Position numbers and translations under genes: made by a program. The notes under the pieces were generated by a model, which had not been told where the DNA came from, did not search any database, and saw only the letters and a program-made list of their open reading frames with translations. DNA of 64,000 nt from NCBI RefSeq assembly GCF_030068545.1, contig NZ_JASJOR010000003.1, positions 248,001 through 312,000 of the forward strand. Direction: 5' to 3'. This DNA comes from Xanthocytophaga flava. Lineage in GTDB: Bacteria; Bacteroidota; Bacteroidia; Cytophagales; 172606-1. Of the stretch, positions 61,089 through 64,000 are shown piece after piece (positions within the stretch are counted from its first letter, which is position 1; each line of letters begins with the position of its first letter).

Positions 61089-64000
61089 TCAGGAGTTAGG
61101 TAATGGGAGTGAGAAAGTAAATGTCGTACCTTGATTAAGTTCACTGACAACCCAGATTTGCCCTCCGTGTTTTTCAACATATCCCTTACAAAGCTCCAGG
61201 CCTATGCCTGAACCCTTCTCTCCGTGAGTACCATATGTAGTGAAATTGGCGTGTTTCTGAAAAAGCTTTTCCAGATTTTGCGGACTTATACCTACTCCGT
61301 GATCCTTTACAGAGAAAAAGACCATATCATCCTGTTGAGTAGCTCGTAAAATAACCTCTCCTCCTGATTTAGAAAACTTAACAGCATTTGACAACAGATT
61401 TCGGAGTACTACCTTAAGCATAGATTCATCTGTAAAAGCGACTAAATCAGGTGCAATCTGATTCGTTATAACAATATTTTTGGCTAATATCTGATATTGA
61501 TTGTGTTCTAAAATAGATTTTACTATATGCAGTACGGTACAAAATCCGGGTTCAAATGAGACTTTCTGAAACTGACTTTGTGCCCAGAGTAAAAGATCTT
61601 CCAACAAATCGTTTGCGTTAACTGAACAGCGCTTAGACAAGGATAATAATTCCTGTAAATCGGGTTCCAGAGATTCTTGAGAAGAAAGTGAAAATTCCAG
61701 CAGTGTATTGATTTTTCCAATTAATCCTCGTAAGTCATGGGCAATAACGGAGAAAAGTTTATCTTTTTGTATGTTTGAGGCTACTAATTCTTCAAGTAAT
61801 AGACTTATTTTCTGTTCTCTTTCCTTAAGTTGGGAAATATCCTGAATAAAAGACCAGACATATTTTTCTCCTTTTCGGTTTTTAATAATTATTCCTGCCA
61901 TTAACACCGCAATCCGCTCTCCGGATTTGGTAATATATTCTTTCTCATAAGGTCCATACTGACCTGTCTCTCCAGCAAGAGCAATTTGAACTTTGTCCTG
62001 GTCATCGTATTCTGGAGGTGTGAGCTGTTTGAATGTCATACCTTTAAGTTCTTCTCTGGAATAACCGATACTTTCTGCAAAAGCATTATTAAATTCCAGA
62101 TACCTTCCTGTTTTAGGGTCTGTAAGAGCCATTCCTACAGGAGAAAGATTAAACATGGTCCGAAATTTTTCTTCATTCTCCTTTATCTGTTCTTCGGCTT
62201 GCTTGCGAGAGGTTATATCTTCTGTAAAGAGTAAGATGCCACCTATTTGTCCTTCTAAAGTATACCAGGGGCGGGCTTCCCAACGCATCCAAACAGCTGT
62301 GCCATCTTCGCGTACAATGTATTCTTCTTCTCTGGATTCTATATTTCCTGCCAGGCAGCTGTCATGACTATCGCGATGCATTTCCGCCATAAATGGGAGT
62401 AACCGATAATGATTTTGGCTCAGATAAGTTTCTGGGTTCAGTCCATAATAAGTTAACCAGCGTTCACTGGCTGCCAGATAATCTAGTTGTGTATCCAACA
62501 TAGCCAATGAAGAAGGGGATTGGCTAATGAATAATTGTAATTGGGTTTTGCTTTGTTGTAACAGTCTTTCTGCTTCTTTTCTGTCGGTAATATCACGGGC
62601 TATAGCGTATATCTTCTCATTTTTAGCTACAGATGTCCATTCTAACCACAAATAGTGACCTTCCTTTGTTCGGTATCTATTGGTAAAATGCAGAGTTGGT
62701 ATACCAAGGTTCAACGTTTTCAGTTCTGCCTGTGTAGATTCCAGATCCTCCGGATGGATGAGTTGCAGAAATGGAATAGCCAGAACCTCCTCTTTGGAAA
62801 ACCCCAGCATTTTGGTAAATGCCGGACTGACCTGAGTAAAATATCCTTCAAAGTTTGCTATGTTGAGAGCATCAACGGAAATTTCAAAATAGGTTTGTAA
62901 CTCTTCCTGTACTTTTTTCTGCTCCTGAATATTTTGAGTGGCACCTCGCAGCCCCGTTATTTTCCCTGTATTATCAAATACAGGTTTCCCAAGAGTTCTT
63001 ACCCAAATAATGTTTCCCTTGCCTGTAGTAATCTGGAATTCCTCATCCCAGGGTTTGCCAACTTCAATAGCTTCTTTTACCTTTTGCTTTATTAGATCCG
63101 TATGGGGTGGAAAGAAACGATTCGTCATCTGTTCCGCTGTAGGAACAAAATCATAAGGCATTTGCCAGATGTCATACAATTCCCTTGACCAACGAAGAGA
63201 TTGAGTTGAAAGATCATATTCCCAGCCACCTGCCTTGGACATTTTAGAAACTTCCTGTAATAGGAATTCACTTTCAGCCAGTTCCAGTTGTAATAACTTT
63301 TTGTCTGTGATGTCAATAATAGAACCACACATCTGAATAGGTTTGTTCTCATTGTTGAACAAAGCTTTACCAGATGTTTCAAACCAATAATATTTACCAT
63401 TTTTATGCTTTAGACGAACTTCCAGCTTATACGGAAATGCGGCTTCCAGATGTATTTTGACGGCTCTCTCAACTTGCCCCTTATCCTCAGGATGGACAAG
63501 TACATTCATAAATGTATCGTAAGAAGGAATAATATCGCTTTCCTGGTAACCCAATAATTGATAAAATTTGGGTGACCACCAGTTTTTCCCACTCTCTATA
63601 TGCCACTCCCATATACCAGCATCAATACCTCCAATAATTAATTCTAATCTTTGATTATTCTTTTTGACCTCATCCTGTATTTTCATCAGGGAGGATATAT
63701 CGAAATATATACCTGTAAAAAGGGTAGGGTTACCCTGATTATCCCACTTGGCTATCTGACCTTTACTTAGGACATAGATAATAGATCCATCTTTATGTAG
63801 AAAGCGTAGGGTGGCTTCATACGGAATTTTGCCATCACTATGAAGATGATTGTTCAATGATTCCTGAGCAACTTCCAGATCTTCCTGAAAAACCAGTTGT
63901 CTCCAATAATTGGACAGTTCATCTGAATCTGTGATTTCGTAACCTAACTTTTTATAAAAGTAAGGATCTACAAAAACATGGTTTGTCAGTATATGCCATT
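61089..64000 (-). CDS. Multi-PAS sensor histidine kinase, 5' end outside the window
   Basis: The frame stays open to the window edge, so about 970 C-terminal residues are visible and the start lies beyond 64000. At least six PAS/PAC units are seen in series, each ending in an I.DIT-like PAC motif (GIYFDISSL, GSIIDITDKK, GATQNIQEQK, AIARDITDRK, LFTEDITSRK, SFIQDISQL). A HisKA domain follows with the phospho-acceptor His in FSVIAHDLRGLIGK, then an HATPase_c domain with N box (LRNLLSNAVKFS), G1 (VKDHGVGIS) and G2 (GSGIGLELCKGYV). No transmembrane segment is visible, so it may be cytoplasmic. No response regulator is adjacent in the window. Confidence 0.92.
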   Translation of the reverse strand, partial: WHILTNHVFVDPYFYKKLGYEITDSDELSNYWRQLVFQEDLEVAQESLNNHLHSDGKIPYEATLRFLHKDGSIIYVLSKGQIAKWDNQGNPTLFTGIYFDISSLMKIQDEVKKNNQRLELIIGGIDAGIWEWHIESGKNWWSPKFYQLLGYQESDIIPSYDTFMNVLVHPEDKGQVERAVKIHLEAAFPYKLEVRLKHKNGKYYWFETSGKALFNNENKPIQMCGSIIDITDKKLLQLELAESEFLLQEVSKMSKAGGWEYDLSTQSLRWSRELYDIWQMPYDFVPTAEQMTNRFFPPHTDLIKQKVKEAIEVGKPWDEEFQITTGKGNIIWVRTLGKPVFDNTGKITGLRGATQNIQEQKKVQEELQTYFEISVDALNIANFEGYFTQVSPAFTKMLGFSKEEVLAIPFLQLIHPEDLESTQAELKTLNLGIPTLHFTNRYRTKEGHYLWLEWTSVAKNEKIYAIARDITDRKEAERLLQQSKTQLQLFISQSPSSLAMLDTQLDYLAASERWLTYYGLNPETYLSQNHYRLLPFMAEMHRDSHDSCLAGNIESREEEYIVREDGTAVWMRWEARPWYTLEGQIGGILLFTEDITSRKQAEEQIKENEEKFRTMFNLSPVGMALTDPKTGRYLEFNNAFAESIGYSREELKGMTFKQLTPPEYDDQDKVQIALAGETGQYGPYEKEYITKSGERIAVLMAGIIIKNRKGEKYVWSFIQDISQLKEREQKISLLLEELVASNIQKDKLFSVIAHDLRGLIGKINTLLEFSLSSQESLEPDLQELLSLSKRCSVNANDLLEDLLLWAQSQFQKVSFEPGFCTVLHIVKSILEHNQYQILAKNIVITNQIAPDLVAFTDESMLKVVLRNLLSNAVKFSKSGGEVILRATQQDDMVFFSVKDHGVGISPQNLEKLFQKHANFTTYGTHGEKGSGIGLELCKGYVEKHGGQIWVVSELNQGTTFTFSLPLPNS

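Overview
The window is chromosomal DNA from a Bacteroidota bacterium, most likely a member of the Cytophagales. The evidence is the SusC/SusD pair with its FecI/FecR regulators, DUF2911, GH3, DUF4132 and YwqK/MORN_2 proteins, AT-rich intergenic DNA, genes without strong Shine-Dalgarno sites, and TAnnTTTG-type -7 promoter elements. No rRNA, tRNA, CRISPR array, prophage or intact transposase was seen. Gene identities rest on motifs and family knowledge read by eye; no database search was run.

Layout. 1-6.3 kb: the tail of a YbjN-like gene, a soluble sulfite-oxidase-fold molybdoenzyme, a 14-repeat MORN_2 surface protein, tryptophan 2,3-dioxygenase, a small unknown protein and PurU. 6.5-11 kb: the SbcD-SbcC nuclease pair. 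11-20.3 kb: small unknown proteins, an outer-membrane barrel with a nearby MarR regulator, a DNA/RNA non-specific endonuclease, DUF2911, a TIM-barrel protein, a membrane-anchored FMN glutamate-synthase-like protein and a fatty acid desaturase. 20.5-24.5 kb: a GH3 enzyme and a leftward stress-type cluster (pirin, OsmC, two GNATs). 24.7-33.8 kb: an ECF sigma, anti-sigma FecR, STN-containing SusC, SusD and a Tat-exported calcineurin-like phosphoesterase, which reads as a regulated nutrient (probably organophosphate) uptake locus. 34.5-36.7 kb: DUF418 membrane protein plus a membrane-bound LytTR regulator. 37.1-40.1 kb: a DUF4132 protein. 40.6-47.7 kb: a cobalamin riboswitch, CobN carrying an N-terminal [2Fe-2S] domain, and a fused ChlI/ChlD chelatase subunit. 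47.9-56.9 kb: a coiled-coil protein, LptB, RecJ, GrpE-DnaJ and a small follower gene, an M1 peptidase and HupE/UreJ. 57.2-64 kb: a WG-repeat protein, an MBL-fold hydrolase and a multi-PAS histidine kinase cut by the window end.

The least ordinary material is between genes. At 34005-34260, twelve GTTACAC boxes lie in two mirror-image arms around an AT-rich core. Short MITE-like elements with matching ends and exchangeable hairpin cores lie at 22274-22548, 40129-40354 and 40425-40584; the last ends at the first base pair of the cobalamin riboswitch. A second palindromic family lies at 31756-31889 and 45485-45600, the latter nested inside another inverted repeat. A perfect 29-bp hairpin covers the stop codons of two convergent genes at 15522-15581.
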